Below, piece after piece: positions 27,137-35,977 of a DNA stretch of 64,000 nt (its first letter is position 1; the number at the start of each line of letters is the position of its first letter). This stretch comes from Pseudomonadota bacterium. Lineage in GTDB: Bacteria; Myxococcota; Myxococcia; Myxococcales; Myxococcaceae. The notes under the pieces are model-generated. The model made no database searches and was not told the origin of the DNA. It saw nothing but the letters and a program-made list of their open reading frames with translations. The DNA lies in NCBI GenBank assembly GCA_023426545.1, contig JAFAAN010000052.1:62001-126000 (forward strand). The letters run 5' to 3'. Both the position numbers and the translations under genes were made by a program.

Positions 27137-28261
27137 ATGGAAGCCAACCCCCAACAGAAGGCGGAAGGAACGGCGGCCCCCCAGGCCCCACAGCAGGCCG
27201 GGTGGACGCGGGAGCGCGTGGAGCTCGTGAAGCGGACCATCTGCCCTCGCGGCATCAGCGAGGACGAGTTCGCCCTCTTCATCGAGCAGTGCAAGCGCAG
27301 TGGCCTGGACCCGCTCCTCAAGGAGGCCTTCTGCGTGGCGCGCAGGCAGAACATCGGCAACCGCGAGCGGCCCAACTGGGTGACGAAGTACGAGTTCCAG
27401 CCCTCCGAGGCCGGCATGCTCGCGCGGGCCGAGCGCTTCCCTGACTTCAAGGGCATCCAGGCGAGCGCGGTGTTCGCCGAGGACGACATCGTCGTGGACC
27501 AGGGTCGCGGCGAGGTGGTGCACCGCTTCAACCCCGCCAAGCGGAAGGGCGCGCTCGTGGGCGCCTGGGCCCGCGTGGTGCGGGAGGACAAGCTGCCGGT
27601 GGTGGTGTGGCTGGACTTCAGCGGCTACGTCCAGCAGACGCCGCTGTGGTCCAAGATTCCCACCACGATGATTGAGAAGTGCGCCCGCGTGGCCGCCCTG
27701 CGCAAGGCCTACCCCGAGGCCTTCGGCGGACTCTACGTGCGGGAGGAGATGCCGGCCGAGGACTACGAGTCCGCGTCCGACGAGCACGGCAGCGGCCCCT
27801 ACGAGGTCCTCGGCTCGCGGCCCGGCCCGCTCAAGGCCTCCTTCCCTCCCCTGCCGCCCCAGGAGCCCCGCCCGCCGCAGCCCGTGGCGCAGCTCGACAT
27901 CGACGTGCCGCTTCAGCCCAAGCGCCCCCGCGAGGCCCCCCTGGAGGTGGCGCCCGCCCCGGCCCCGCAGCGAGAGCCCGTGGCCCAGGAACCCCACGCC
28001 AGCACCGAGCCCGCGCCGCGGCCCAAGCCCAGCGCGGTGGTGGTGGCCTTCGGCCCGCACAAGGGCAAGACGACCTCCGAGCTCTCCGACGAGGAGCTGA
28101 GCGAGTCCATCGACCTGGCGAACGAGAAGCTGATGGAACAACCCCGCGCGCGCTGGGCCAAGGCGATGCGGGAGAACCTGCTCGCGCTGGAGGCGGAGAC
28201 GGAGCTGCGCTGCCGGGTGCCCTCGACGAAGAACGGCGCGGACGCGGCACATGACGCCTGA
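27137..28261 (+). CDS. RecT/Bet-family single-strand annealing protein, chromosomal
   Basis: 374 residues, ATG at 27137 with GGAG upstream. The N-terminal 210 residues follow the phage Bet/RecT pattern: LVKRTICPRGISEDEFALFIEQCKRSGLDPL, YEFQPSEAGMLARAERF, and PTTMIEKCARVAALRKAYPEAFGGLYVREEM. Such proteins anneal complementary single strands during phage recombination. A Pro-rich linker follows. The C-terminal domain begins VVVAFGPHKGKTTSELSDEEL and resembles the GxxKGKxxxEL module found at the end of some exonucleases. No exonuclease partner, integrase or phage genes are adjacent. The gene is flanked on both sides by tRNA genes on the other strand. Confidence 0.85.
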   Translation: MEANPQQKAEGTAAPQAPQQAGWTRERVELVKRTICPRGISEDEFALFIEQCKRSGLDPLLKEAFCVARRQNIGNRERPNWVTKYEFQPSEAGMLARAERFPDFKGIQASAVFAEDDIVVDQGRGEVVHRFNPAKRKGALVGAWARVVREDKLPVVVWLDFSGYVQQTPLWSKIPTTMIEKCARVAALRKAYPEAFGGLYVREEMPAEDYESASDEHGSGPYEVLGSRPGPLKASFPPLPPQEPRPPQPVAQLDIDVPLQPKRPREAPLEVAPAPAPQREPVAQEPHASTEPAPRPKPSAVVVAFGPHKGKTTSELSDEELSESIDLANEKLMEQPRARWAKAMRENLLALEAETELRCRVPSTKNGADAAHDA

Positions 28262-28294
28262 GGCAAGCCAGGACGCCGTCAAGCCGTGAGGGGG

Positions 28295-28321
28295 CGCCCC
28301 CGCGACCAGGTTGCGGGGGCG
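28295..28321 (+). terminator. Intrinsic terminator of recT-like gene
   Basis: CGCCCCCGC (28295-28303) and GCGGGGGCG (28313-28321) form a perfect 9-bp stem with a 9-base loop, then TTCCTGCTT. It is 34 bases after the stop codon. Confidence 0.65.
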
Positions 28322-28347
28322 TTCCTGCTTCAGCCTGAGGGAAGATG

Positions 28348-28421
28348 CGCGCCCGGAGGGACTTGAACCCCCAACCCCCGGGTTCGAAGCCCGGTGCTCT
28401 ATCCAGTTGAGCTACAGGCGC
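28348..28421 (-). tRNA. tRNA-Arg (anticodon TCG)
   Basis: Acceptor GCGCCTG pairs with CGGGCGC (one G-T). The anticodon stem CCGGG/CCCGG encloses CTTCGAA, giving TCG. D- and T-arms are regular (TTCAAGT). CCA is not encoded. Confidence 0.94.
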
Positions 28422-28443
28422 AACGCCAAGGGCAGGAAAGATG

Positions 28444-28518
28444 GGCGGCCAACCGGGATCGAACCGGTAACCTCCGGAGTCACAGTCCGGCGCTCTAACC
28501 AGTTGAGCTATGGCCGCC
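28444..28518 (-). tRNA. tRNA-His (anticodon GTG)
   Basis: The anticodon stem CCGGA/TCCGG encloses CTGTGAC, giving GTG. The acceptor GCGGCCA/TGGCCGC is preceded by an encoded extra G at position -1 that faces C73, the hallmark of bacterial tRNA-His. Confidence 0.95.
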
Positions 28519-28612
28519 GTTACGGCGCTACTGCGAACGGCGTTTGAAGCGGCGGCTTCCCTACCTTGGAAACCTGGACCCTGACAAGGCCCAAATGTCA
28601 CTACGGCCAGGT

Positions 28613-28689
28613 TGGCGCCCCAGGCAGGGCTCGAACCTGCGACCCCCGGCTTAGAAGGCCGGTGCTCTATCCAGCTGAGCTACTGGAGC
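28613..28689 (-). tRNA. tRNA-Arg (anticodon TCT), CCA encoded
   Basis: Acceptor GCTCCAG pairs with CTGGGGC. The anticodon stem CCGGC/GCCGG encloses CTTCTAA, giving TCT. Discriminator G is followed by an encoded CCA (28613-28615), unlike the other five tRNA genes here. Confidence 0.95.
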
Positions 28690-28724
28690 TGGCCGGGCCG
28701 CCTGCTTCCGATGCTGCACTTCAA

Positions 28725-28799
<75 letters not shown>

Positions 28800-28875
28800 A
28801 GAAGTCCGACATTGTTGAACCATCCTGGACGGACGCGCAAGGCCGACGTGACTGACGGCCTCGCATTCCGGACGG

Positions 28876-29469
28876 CTACAGGCCCAGCAGGTGGGGCTTC
28901 ATCTTCTGGAAGGCCTTGCCGCGGTGGGAGGTGGCGGACTTCTCCTCCGGCGTCAGCTCCGCCAGCGCCCGGCCGCTCTCCGGAAGGATGAAGACGGGGT
29001 CATAGCCGAAGCCATGGCTCCCCCGGGGCGCGTGGCCGATGCGTCCCTCGCAGAACCCCACCTCCACCTTCGCCTCCCCGCCCCCGGGCCGGACGAGCGC
29101 CAGCGCGCAGCGGAAGGAGGCAGTGCGCTGGGCGTCGGGGACGCCGGCCAGCTCGGACAGCAGCTTCTCGTACCGGGCCCGGTCATCCCCCGGCGCATAG
29201 CGCGCGGACTGCACGCCGGGCCGGCCGTCCAGCGCGTCCACGCACAGCCCGGAGTCGTCCGCCAGCGCGGGCAGCCCGGTGGCGTCCGCATAGGCGCGGG
29301 CCTTCTTCACGGCGTTCTCTTCAAAGGTGGCGCCGTCCTCCACGGGCTCGGGCACGGGGGGCAGGTCGGCCAGGGACACCACCTCCACCGCGTCACCCAC
29401 GAGGCCGCGCAGCTCGCGCAGCTTCCCGGCGTTGGAGGTGGCGAAGAGCAGTCGGGGCTTCGCCGTCAT
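28876..29469 (-). CDS. rdgB: XTP/dITP pyrophosphatase (RdgB/HAM1)
   Basis: 197 residues. The family signature runs LLFATSNAGKLREL (nucleotide entry loop), GATFEENAVKKARAYA, PALADDSGLCVDALDGRPGVQSARYA and GSHGFGYDPVFI. It hydrolyses deaminated purine nucleotides (ITP, XTP, dITP) to keep them out of DNA and RNA. Its ATG overlaps the stop of rph by ATGA. The rph-rdgB pair is a frequent bacterial operon. The tRNA cluster starts 76 bases further left. Confidence 0.96.
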   Translation of the reverse strand: MTAKPRLLFATSNAGKLRELRGLVGDAVEVVSLADLPPVPEPVEDGATFEENAVKKARAYADATGLPALADDSGLCVDALDGRPGVQSARYAPGDDRARYEKLLSELAGVPDAQRTASFRCALALVRPGGGEAKVEVGFCEGRIGHAPRGSHGFGYDPVFILPESGRALAELTPEEKSATSHRGKAFQKMKPHLLGL

Positions 29470-30179
29470 CCGAGCACCTGCGCCTGCGCGGCCGTCAGCT
29501 TCTGGATGGTGGCCAGCCCGCCGTCCACCATGGCATCCAGGGCCTTGCGGTCGAAGAGCTGGTGCTCGGCGGTGCCCTGCAGCTCCACCATGCGGCCGTC
29601 CGCGGTGGCCACGAGGTTCAGGTCCACGTCGGCGGTGGAGTCCTCGTCGTAGTCCAGGTCCACCCGGACCTCGCCCTTCACGATGCCCACGGACACGGCC
29701 GCCAGCGGGGTGAGCTTGGGCAGCTTGGACAGGGTGCCGGCCTTCTGGAGCGAGCGCAGCGCCAGCACCAGCGCCACGTAGGCCCCGGTGATGGAGGCGG
29801 TGCGCGTGCCGCCGTCCGCCTGGAGCACATCGCAGTCCAGCGTGAGGGTGCGCGGGCCCAGGGTGGACAGGTCCACCGCGGCGCGCAGCGAGCGGCCGAT
29901 GAGGCGCTGGATCTCCATGGTGCGGCCCGTCTGCTTTCCCTTGGCGGACTCGCGCTGGTTCCGCGAGTGCGTGGCCCGGGGCAGCATGCCGTACTCAGCC
30001 GTCACCCAGCCGGTGCCCTTCCCCACCAGGTGCGGCGGCACGCGCTCCTCCGTGGAGCAGGTGATGAGCACCTTGGTGTGGCCGAACTCGACCTGGACCG
30101 AGCCCTCCGCGTAGCGGGAGACACCGGGGGTGAGGACGACGGGGCGAAGGTCCAGCGCACCACGTTGGAAGGAACGCAC
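29466..30179 (-). CDS. rph: Ribonuclease PH
   Basis: 237 residues from GTG 30179, preceded by AGGAG seven bases away; this gives the normal family length. Landmarks are GSVQVEFGHTKVLITCS, GWVTAEYGMLPRATHSRNQRE, GRTMEIQRLIGRSLRAAVD, TLDCDVLQADGGTRTASITGAYVAL and DLDYDEDSTADVDLNLV. The enzyme trims tRNA 3' ends phosphorolytically. It is coupled to rdgB. Confidence 0.96.
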   Translation of the reverse strand: MRSFQRGALDLRPVVLTPGVSRYAEGSVQVEFGHTKVLITCSTEERVPPHLVGKGTGWVTAEYGMLPRATHSRNQRESAKGKQTGRTMEIQRLIGRSLRAAVDLSTLGPRTLTLDCDVLQADGGTRTASITGAYVALVLALRSLQKAGTLSKLPKLTPLAAVSVGIVKGEVRVDLDYDEDSTADVDLNLVATADGRMVELQGTAEHQLFDRKALDAMVDGGLATIQKLTAAQAQVLG

Positions 30180-30265
30180 AGCAGGCTCCTGGGAAATGGG
30201 GACGAGCGGCCCTTCTCTACCAGAGCCGCGCCGGGCCGGTGGCGAATGCAGCGGCGCCGTTGCAC

Positions 30266-31075
30266 TCAGGGCGACACGGGGCCCGCCACCTCGGCCCCCC
30301 GGGCAGCATCCCGCCGGCGCGTCTCCTTGAGGAAGGCCAGCACGCCCTCGGTAATCGCCTCGGCCAGCTTCTCCTGGTAGTCGGGCCGGGCCAGCCGCGG
30401 CCCCTCCACCGGATGGGAGATGTAGCCCACCTCCACGAGGACGGCCGGGCACTCCACGCCGGAGAGGACGAAGAAGGGCGCCTGCTGCACGCCCCGGTTC
30501 ACCGCGCGGGTGCCGCGGATGAGGCGCGGGTGGATGGCGTAGGCCAGGCGCGAGGAGTCCGCGTGCGCCTCCGTTCGCGCCAGGTCCTGGAGGATGAAGG
30601 CCAGCGTGGAGTCCGTGCGCGCGGCGCGTGACAGGGGCGCCTCCGCGTTCTCCCGGTCCGCCACCGCGAGCGCCGCGTCGCCCGACGCGCTGGCGGACAG
30701 GAAGTACGTCTCGATGCCCTCGGTGCGCGCGCGCATCCGCTTGGTGGGCATGGAGTTGGCGTGGATGGAGATGAAGAGGTCGGGCCCGTGGTCATTGGTC
30801 CACGCCACGCGCTCCGTCAGCGACACCAGCGCGTCCTGCTCGCGCGTCAGGTACACGTCGCCGCCCGCCGCCTCGAGCTTCTCGCGCAGGCGGAGCGAAA
30901 TCTGGAGCGCGACGTCCTTCTCCCGGAGCTTCCCGGGCCCCCTGGCGCCCTCCTTCGCGCCGCCGTGTCCCGGGTCGATGACGATGCGCGCGGGACGCTC
31001 CGCCGCCCCCGCGACGACGGGGACCAGCCAGAGCAGGGACAGAAGGCCGAGGAGGGGGCGGCGCGGCGACGGCAT
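30266..31075 (-). CDS. N-acetylmuramoyl-L-alanine amidase (Amidase_3)
   Basis: 269 residues with a signal peptide (MPSPRRPLLGLLSLLWLVPVVAGAA). Zinc ligands and catalytic residues are visible: IVIDPGHGGAKEGA (His), REKDVALQISLRLREKL (Glu in REKD), LFISIHANSM (His) and PAVLVEVGYISHP (Glu). It cleaves stem peptides from muramic acid in the periplasm. There is no separate AMIN or SPOR domain. It lies 50 bases after selD on the same strand. Confidence 0.93.
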   Translation of the reverse strand: MPSPRRPLLGLLSLLWLVPVVAGAAERPARIVIDPGHGGAKEGARGPGKLREKDVALQISLRLREKLEAAGGDVYLTREQDALVSLTERVAWTNDHGPDLFISIHANSMPTKRMRARTEGIETYFLSASASGDAALAVADRENAEAPLSRAARTDSTLAFILQDLARTEAHADSSRLAYAIHPRLIRGTRAVNRGVQQAPFFVLSGVECPAVLVEVGYISHPVEGPRLARPDYQEKLAEAITEGVLAFLKETRRRDAARGAEVAGPVSP

Positions 31076-31125
31076 GCTGAGGCGCCATGCTACCGGAGCC
31101 CGGCCGACAGGGCGAAATCCGGGCC

Positions 31126-32184
31126 TCAGCCCACCACGTCGATGCCCGGCTTCCCGGCCTGCACCTCGCCGATGAGGGCCGCGTCCACACCTGCGGCCTC
31201 CAGCGCCTTGAGCGCCTTCAGGGCCTGGCGTGCGGGCACGCTGGCCAGCAGCCCGCCGTTGGTCTGCGCGTCCGCGAGCACCCACTGGATGCACTCGGGC
31301 AGCCCCTCCGGGAAGCGGACCTTCTTGCGCACGTGCTCCAGGTTCGACTTGGTGCCACCGGGCACCACGCCCTGCTCGGCCAGCGCGGGGACGTCCGCGA
31401 TGAGGGGGATGCGCTCCAGGTCCAGCGAGGCGCGCACCTTCGCCGCGGTCATCATCTCCAGCAGGTGGCCCAGCAGCCCGTAGCCCGTCACGTCCGTGAG
31501 GGCGTTCACCTTGAACTTCCCAGAGGCGAACATCTCGCCAGCGGCGCGATTGAGCGTGGTCATCACCCCCAGCGCCCGCTTCGTGAGCTGCCTGGATGCC
31601 ACGCCCCGCTTGATGGCGGTGGTGGCGATGCCCGAACCCAGGGGCTTGGTGAGGAAGAGCACGTCGCCCGGCTTCGCGCCCGCGTTGGTGAGGACCTTCT
31701 TCGGGTGCACCACGCCGGTGACGGCCATGCCGAACTTCGGCTCGGCGTCGCGGATGCTATGGCCGCCCAGGATGGGGATGCCGGCCTCGTCCGCCTTCGA
31801 CTGGCCTCCCGCGAGAATCTTCGACAGCACCTTCAGCGGGAGCTCGTCCGGGAAGCACACCAGGTTGAGCGCGAAGAGGGGCCGCGCGCCCATGGCGTAG
31901 ATGTCCGACAGGGCGTTGGCCGCCGCGATGGCCCCGAACTGGAACGGGTCGTCCACCACGGGCGGGAAGAAGTCCACCGTCTCCACCACGGCCATGCCGG
32001 GCGCCAGCCGGTACACGGCCGCGTCGTCGTGGGTGGAGAAGCCCACCAGGGCCTGGGCCCCCTTGGCGGACTTCAGCCCCCCGAGCACCTGGGCCAGGTC
32101 CGAGGCGCGCAGCTTCGCCGCGCAGCCCGCGCAGTGACTCATCTCGGTGAGGCGCTTCGGCTTCACCGCCTTCTCATCCGCCAT
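31126..32184 (-). CDS. selD: Selenophosphate synthase
   Basis: 352 residues from ATG 32184. The catalytic region is KRLTEMSHCAGCAAKL with Cys21 and Lys24 in the positions of E. coli Cys17 and Lys20; the nearby second Cys of E. coli is Ala here. Further support comes from VETVDFFPPVVDDPFQFGAIAAANALSDIYAMGARP, GGHSIRDAEPKFGMAVTG, LTKPLGSG, NALTDVTGYGLLGHL and ADAQTNGGLLASV. It makes selenophosphate for selenocysteine or selenouridine. No other selenium gene is in the window. Confidence 0.95.
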   Translation of the reverse strand: MADEKAVKPKRLTEMSHCAGCAAKLRASDLAQVLGGLKSAKGAQALVGFSTHDDAAVYRLAPGMAVVETVDFFPPVVDDPFQFGAIAAANALSDIYAMGARPLFALNLVCFPDELPLKVLSKILAGGQSKADEAGIPILGGHSIRDAEPKFGMAVTGVVHPKKVLTNAGAKPGDVLFLTKPLGSGIATTAIKRGVASRQLTKRALGVMTTLNRAAGEMFASGKFKVNALTDVTGYGLLGHLLEMMTAAKVRASLDLERIPLIADVPALAEQGVVPGGTKSNLEHVRKKVRFPEGLPECIQWVLADAQTNGGLLASVPARQALKALKALEAAGVDAALIGEVQAGKPGIDVVG

Positions 32185-32241
32185 GGTGCGCCCCCCACTC
32201 CGCCGTGAAGCCACGAGCCTGGAATCTCCTGTCCGCCGGGC

Positions 32242-33180
32242 TCACGCCGCGCGGATGTAGTCCCGCTTGAGCAGCTGCACCACGGCCTCGGCGGTGACGA
32301 CGTCGTCCGCGTCCGCGTGGTCCAGCACCGCGTTCAGCGAGCCGTAGTTGTGCACCAGTTGCAGCACGTCCAGCAGCTCCGGCGCCAGCTCCCGCAGGGG
32401 CGGCGTCAGCGGAGAAGCCAGCACCAGCGAGGCGTCCGCGGACGGCAGGCTCGGCTGCAGGCGCTTGATTTCGTCCAGCTGGCGGAGCGCGTCCATGAGG
32501 AGCGCCTCGGTGGACGAGTCCAGCTCCACCATGAACTCCTGGTTCTCCGCCGGGCGCAGCTCGAAGTCGCCCGCCTCCCAGGTGATGATGCGGTTGAAGC
32601 TCTTCTGCGGACCCAGGTTGTGGTTCTCGCCGATGACGGCGTAGTACACGCGGCCCTGGCGCAGGTAGATGCGGCCCTCGACGTCGCTGCGCTGCACCAC
32701 CAGCACGCCGTTCTTCTTGGACGTGTGGAACAGCTGGAGCAGGTCGGGCAGGGGAATCTCCTCGATCTTCCCCGTCATGGAGCTGGCCTTGTTGGTCGTC
32801 CGGGCGGCCTGGGCCGCGGCGGCCTCCTCCAGCTTCAGCCGGGCGGTGCCCTCGTCCACGCTGGCGCCCTCGGCGCCCTGGTGCACGAGCTTGAGGATGG
32901 ACGTCCCGATGAGGATGCGGTCCCCCTCCTTCAGGTGCGACTGCTTGACCTTCTCACCATTGACGAAGGTGCCGTTGGTGGAGCCCAGGTCCTCGATGGT
33001 GATGCTCCCGTCGGCGAAGCTGATGCGCGCGTGCTTGCGGGAGACCATGTCCTCCACGAGCACCATGTCCAGCTCGCTCGAACGGCCGATGACGATCTGC
33101 TTGTCCGCCTTCAGCGGGAATTCGCCGCCCTGGTATTTCCCTGAGATGAACTTGAGGGCGTAGGTCTTTTGGGTGTCCAT
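32242..33180 (-). CDS. FHA domain plus DUF4388 (PATAN-like) protein
   Basis: 312 residues. An FHA phosphothreonine-binding domain lies at about 25-100 (IVIGRSSELDMVLVEDMVSRKHARISF and DLGSTNGTFVNGEKV). A DUF4388 region starts near SMTGKIEEIPLPDLLQLFHTSKKNGVLVVQ, with GRIYLRQGRVYYAVIGE. A short C-terminal part follows. Such proteins in myxobacteria are thought to work in signalling complexes with Ser/Thr kinases. It lies 5 bases after the TPR gene. The exact partner is unknown. Confidence 0.88.
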   Translation of the reverse strand: MDTQKTYALKFISGKYQGGEFPLKADKQIVIGRSSELDMVLVEDMVSRKHARISFADGSITIEDLGSTNGTFVNGEKVKQSHLKEGDRILIGTSILKLVHQGAEGASVDEGTARLKLEEAAAAQAARTTNKASSMTGKIEEIPLPDLLQLFHTSKKNGVLVVQRSDVEGRIYLRQGRVYYAVIGENHNLGPQKSFNRIITWEAGDFELRPAENQEFMVELDSSTEALLMDALRQLDEIKRLQPSLPSADASLVLASPLTPPLRELAPELLDVLQLVHNYGSLNAVLDHADADDVVTAEAVVQLLKRDYIRAA

Positions 33181-33185
33181 GGTCG

Positions 33186-33908
33186 TCAACCAGCCTGCTC
33201 CGCCTTGCCGGGGTCCTTCACCAGGTTGAGGTACATCTGCGCGCTCTTGTTACCGGGGCTGCGCGCCAGCACGTCCTCCCAGACCTGCACCGCCTCCGCC
33301 CGCCGCCCGGCCGAATACAGCGCGACTCCATATTGGATGTGCCCCGGAATGAAAGCCGGGTTCTGGGCGATGACCTGCTCGTACTCGAGGATGGCCGCCG
33401 CGTTGTCGCCCGCGTCGCGCAGGGCGTTGCCCAGCTTGAGCCGGATGTCCACGAACTGCGGGCACAGCGCGAGCGCGCGCCGGTACTCCTCGATGGCCTT
33501 CGCCCACACGCCGCTGGAGGCGAAGACGTCGCCAATCTCGCCATACATGTTGGCGATCTTCTTCTCGACGTAGGGGTCCAGCTCGCCGGGGCCACCTTTC
33601 TGCTGCGAGAGGGCGGCCTGGTAGACCTCCTTCGCCTCGGCGTACTTCCCCATGTCGTTGTAGATGACGGCCAGGTTGAGCGCCGCCTCGGTATAGGCGG
33701 GGTTCAGCTTCAGCGCGGACTCGAACGCGCGCTGCGCCCGGGCGAACTGCCCCTGGTCGTGGTAGATGATGCCGAGCATGTTGAATACGTCCGCGAACGT
33801 CGGGTTCTGCTCGACGATCTTCGCGAGGTATTGCTCGGCCTGCGCGTACTGCTTCTTCTCGAAGTAGCCGCGCCCGAGGGTCAGTAGCTGCTTGAGGGGC
33901 TCTTCCAT
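33186..33908 (-). CDS. TPR-repeat protein
   Basis: 240 residues made almost wholly of tetratricopeptide repeats, for example YAQAEQYLAKIVEQNPTFAD, FARAQRAFESALKLNPAYTE, YAEAKEVYQAAL, WAKAIEEYRRALALCPQFVD and AAAILEYEQVIAQNPAF. There is no signal peptide, so it should be a cytoplasmic scaffold. It is immediately upstream of the FHA-domain gene, suggesting a shared complex. Specific function not recognised. Confidence 0.88.
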   Translation of the reverse strand: MEEPLKQLLTLGRGYFEKKQYAQAEQYLAKIVEQNPTFADVFNMLGIIYHDQGQFARAQRAFESALKLNPAYTEAALNLAVIYNDMGKYAEAKEVYQAALSQQKGGPGELDPYVEKKIANMYGEIGDVFASSGVWAKAIEEYRRALALCPQFVDIRLKLGNALRDAGDNAAAILEYEQVIAQNPAFIPGHIQYGVALYSAGRRAEAVQVWEDVLARSPGNKSAQMYLNLVKDPGKAEQAG

Positions 33909-33947
33909 GAATCGGCCCGCCAGGGCCCTGCCTCCGAGACGGCTAGC

Positions 33948-34652
33948 CTACATGAGGCTGGGAGAAAACAAGAATTCATCACCACGCCACGACAACGAGA
34001 GTTGCCGCTGGCCCCGCGTATCCACCGGCCGCGCCGGCAGCGCCCCCTGGAGGCGCCAGTGCTCCGTCACCACCGCGTCGTCCCGCTCCAGCCGGACGTA
34101 CCAGGCCTCCGCCCGGTAGCCGCGCGCCCGGACCTGCCGCAACGTCTCCCACTCCGGCCCGCCCACCCCGGGGGTCTCCGGGCCCGCGAGCCGCCCCATC
34201 GCCGCCGCATCCGCCTCCTGGAGCGCCTTGCGGCGGGACTCCAGCGCCGTCACCACCGCCAGCAGGCGCGGCGCGGCTGTCGTCTCCGGCACCCACGCTC
34301 CACCGCGCACGACGAAGGGTACCCGCTCCACGCCCGCCGTGCCTACCCGGGTTTCCCCCAGGGTGCCCTCGAAGTCGAGCGTGGCCAGCGCCTCGGCCCG
34401 CCGGCCCCCGGGCTCCACGTTGACGGTGATGCGGGCGAAGCGGTGCTGGCGGGACTTCAGGGGCTGGGGCGCGCCGGGAACCCCCAGCGACAGGCCCTCG
34501 GACTCCGTCCGCTTGAGCGCGGTGATGATTTCCAGTTCGGGGCCGGCCGCGGCGCCCAGGATGCGCGGGGCGAAGAGGGCCAGGACGCCGGCCAGCGCCA
34601 GCAGGACGATGAGGCCGCCGCCGAGGCGGCTCCAATCCTGGGGGGTTCTCAC
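33948..34652 (-). CDS. Hypothetical protein with one N-terminal membrane anchor
   Basis: 234 residues from a GTG whose codon overlaps the stop of bamD (34649-34652). One membrane helix (about 13-34: LIVLLALAGVLALFAPRILG) is followed by a periplasmic region. That region contains ITVNVEPGGRRAEALATLDFEGTLGETRVGTAGVERVPFV. It ends with a long helix and a segment ending LSWRGDEFLFSP. I do not recognise the family. Coupling to bamD suggests an envelope role but nothing more specific can be said. Confidence 0.75.
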   Translation of the reverse strand: MRTPQDWSRLGGGLIVLLALAGVLALFAPRILGAAAGPELEIITALKRTESEGLSLGVPGAPQPLKSRQHRFARITVNVEPGGRRAEALATLDFEGTLGETRVGTAGVERVPFVVRGGAWVPETTAAPRLLAVVTALESRRKALQEADAAAMGRLAGPETPGVGGPEWETLRQVRARGYRAEAWYVRLERDDAVVTEHWRLQGALPARPVDTRGQRQLSLSWRGDEFLFSPSLM

Positions 34653-35425
34653 GAGCCCAGCATACGCTGGGCTCGCTCCGCGGCGGGCGTGCCGGGCAGC
34701 CGCCGCAGCACCTGGCGCAGCGTGTCCTGCGCCTTCTCCGGCTCGTTCAGCTTCACGTAGGCCTCGTGCAGGCGGAAGAGGGCCGCCTCTTCGTACTCCG
34801 TGCCCGGGTACCGGCGCAGCAGCCCCTCCAGGCGCTGGGCCACGGCCTTCCAGCGGTCACGCGACTGGTAGAATTCGGCCGCGTACATCTCGTGCGAGGC
34901 GAGGCGGCGGCGGGCGTCCTCCCAGTGGACCTTGGCCTCGTTCGCGTACTGCGACTGGGGGTACTGCCGCAGGAACTCCTCCATGGCCACCAGCGCGGAG
35001 CGAATCTCGCCCTGGTCCTTCTCCCTGGACGGCGGCAGCGCGAAGAACTCGGAGGGGTAGGCCCTCACGTGCGTCATCGCGGAGCGGAAGGCGGCGTAGT
35101 CCACCTTGGCGTGCGTGGGGTGGAGCTTGATGAAGGCCTGGTACTGCTCCTTCGCCTCGGGGAAGGCCTCGCGCTCGAAGTCCACGTCCGCCAGCCTCAG
35201 CTCGGCCTCGCGGGCGGCCTCCTGGTAGGGGAACTTCGTGCGGACGTACTCGAAGTACTTCTGCGCGCGATAGAAGTCCTTGTTCTCGAGGGCCTCGCCG
35301 CCGAGCCGGAGGTTCTCGTCGGCGATGGCGGCATAGTCGGGCTCACCGGCCTGCCCCTGCGTGAGGGACGCACACCCGGTACCGAACAACAGGAAGGCGG
35401 ACAGAAAGGCGACGGCGGAACGCAT
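34649..35425 (-). CDS. bamD: Outer-membrane assembly lipoprotein BamD-like
   Basis: 258 residues. A lipoprotein signal ends in LLFGTGCAS. TPR-like helices follow with LRLGGEALENKDFYRAQKYFEYVRTKFPYQ, FPEAKEQYQAFIKLHPTH, ALVAMEEFLRQYPQSQYANEA and RLEGLLRRYPGTEYEEAALF. This matches BamD, the essential lipoprotein partner of BamA. The start ATG at 35425 fits the signal sequence. It is 10 bases after recX. Confidence 0.88.
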   Translation of the reverse strand: MRSAVAFLSAFLLFGTGCASLTQGQAGEPDYAAIADENLRLGGEALENKDFYRAQKYFEYVRTKFPYQEAAREAELRLADVDFEREAFPEAKEQYQAFIKLHPTHAKVDYAAFRSAMTHVRAYPSEFFALPPSREKDQGEIRSALVAMEEFLRQYPQSQYANEAKVHWEDARRRLASHEMYAAEFYQSRDRWKAVAQRLEGLLRRYPGTEYEEAALFRLHEAYVKLNEPEKAQDTLRQVLRRLPGTPAAERAQRMLGS

Positions 35426-35435
35426 CGCCACCACG

Positions 35436-35942
35436 CTATTCCTCCGGCCCCGAGGGGTCCAGCGAAGCTTCGCCAAGGACCCGATAGATGACGTCCTCGG
35501 AGAAGCCCCGGCTGTCCAGGAGCCGACCTGCGCGCGCCCGCTCCTTCGCTTCCAGCGGGCGGCCGAGCAGCCCCCGCTTCTCCAGCACCGCCCGGGCCGT
35601 GGCGAGCGCGTCGAAGGACACCGCGTCGCTGGCTTCGGTGAGGGCCTGCTGCGCCGTCCCCTCCTCCAGGCCGTGCGCCCGCAGCCGGTGCGCGACCGCC
35701 GCGGGCCCCAGCCGGCCGCGCCCCAGGAGCAGGGCCGCGCGCTCACGGGCGAAGCGCTCGTCGTCGAGGTAGCCCCACTCCCTCACGCGGGTGAGCGCGG
35801 CCTCCCGCACCGCTTCATCAAAGCCCTTGCGGGCCAGGGCCTGGTCCAGCTCGTGGCGGCTGCGTCCACGCATGGACAGCAGCTTCAGGCATGCGTCCGT
35901 GGCACGGCGAACAGCGTCGGGTGCTTCGTCCTCCGGATGCAT
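35436..35942 (-). CDS. recX: RecX-family regulatory protein
   Basis: 168 residues. The RecX pattern of short helical repeats is visible: ACLKLLSMRGRSRHELDQALARKGFDE, LTRVREWGYLDDERFARERAALLLGRGRLGPAAVAHRLRAHGL and a third repeat LLDSRGFSEDVIYRVL. RecX proteins bind RecA filaments and modulate them. recA is not in the window, so the gene is unlinked from its usual partner. Confidence 0.87.
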   Translation of the reverse strand: MHPEDEAPDAVRRATDACLKLLSMRGRSRHELDQALARKGFDEAVREAALTRVREWGYLDDERFARERAALLLGRGRLGPAAVAHRLRAHGLEEGTAQQALTEASDAVSFDALATARAVLEKRGLLGRPLEAKERARAGRLLDSRGFSEDVIYRVLGEASLDPSGPEE

Positions 35943-35977
35943 GGCGGGATACCTAGCATGTGGTAACAGGCCCAGCC

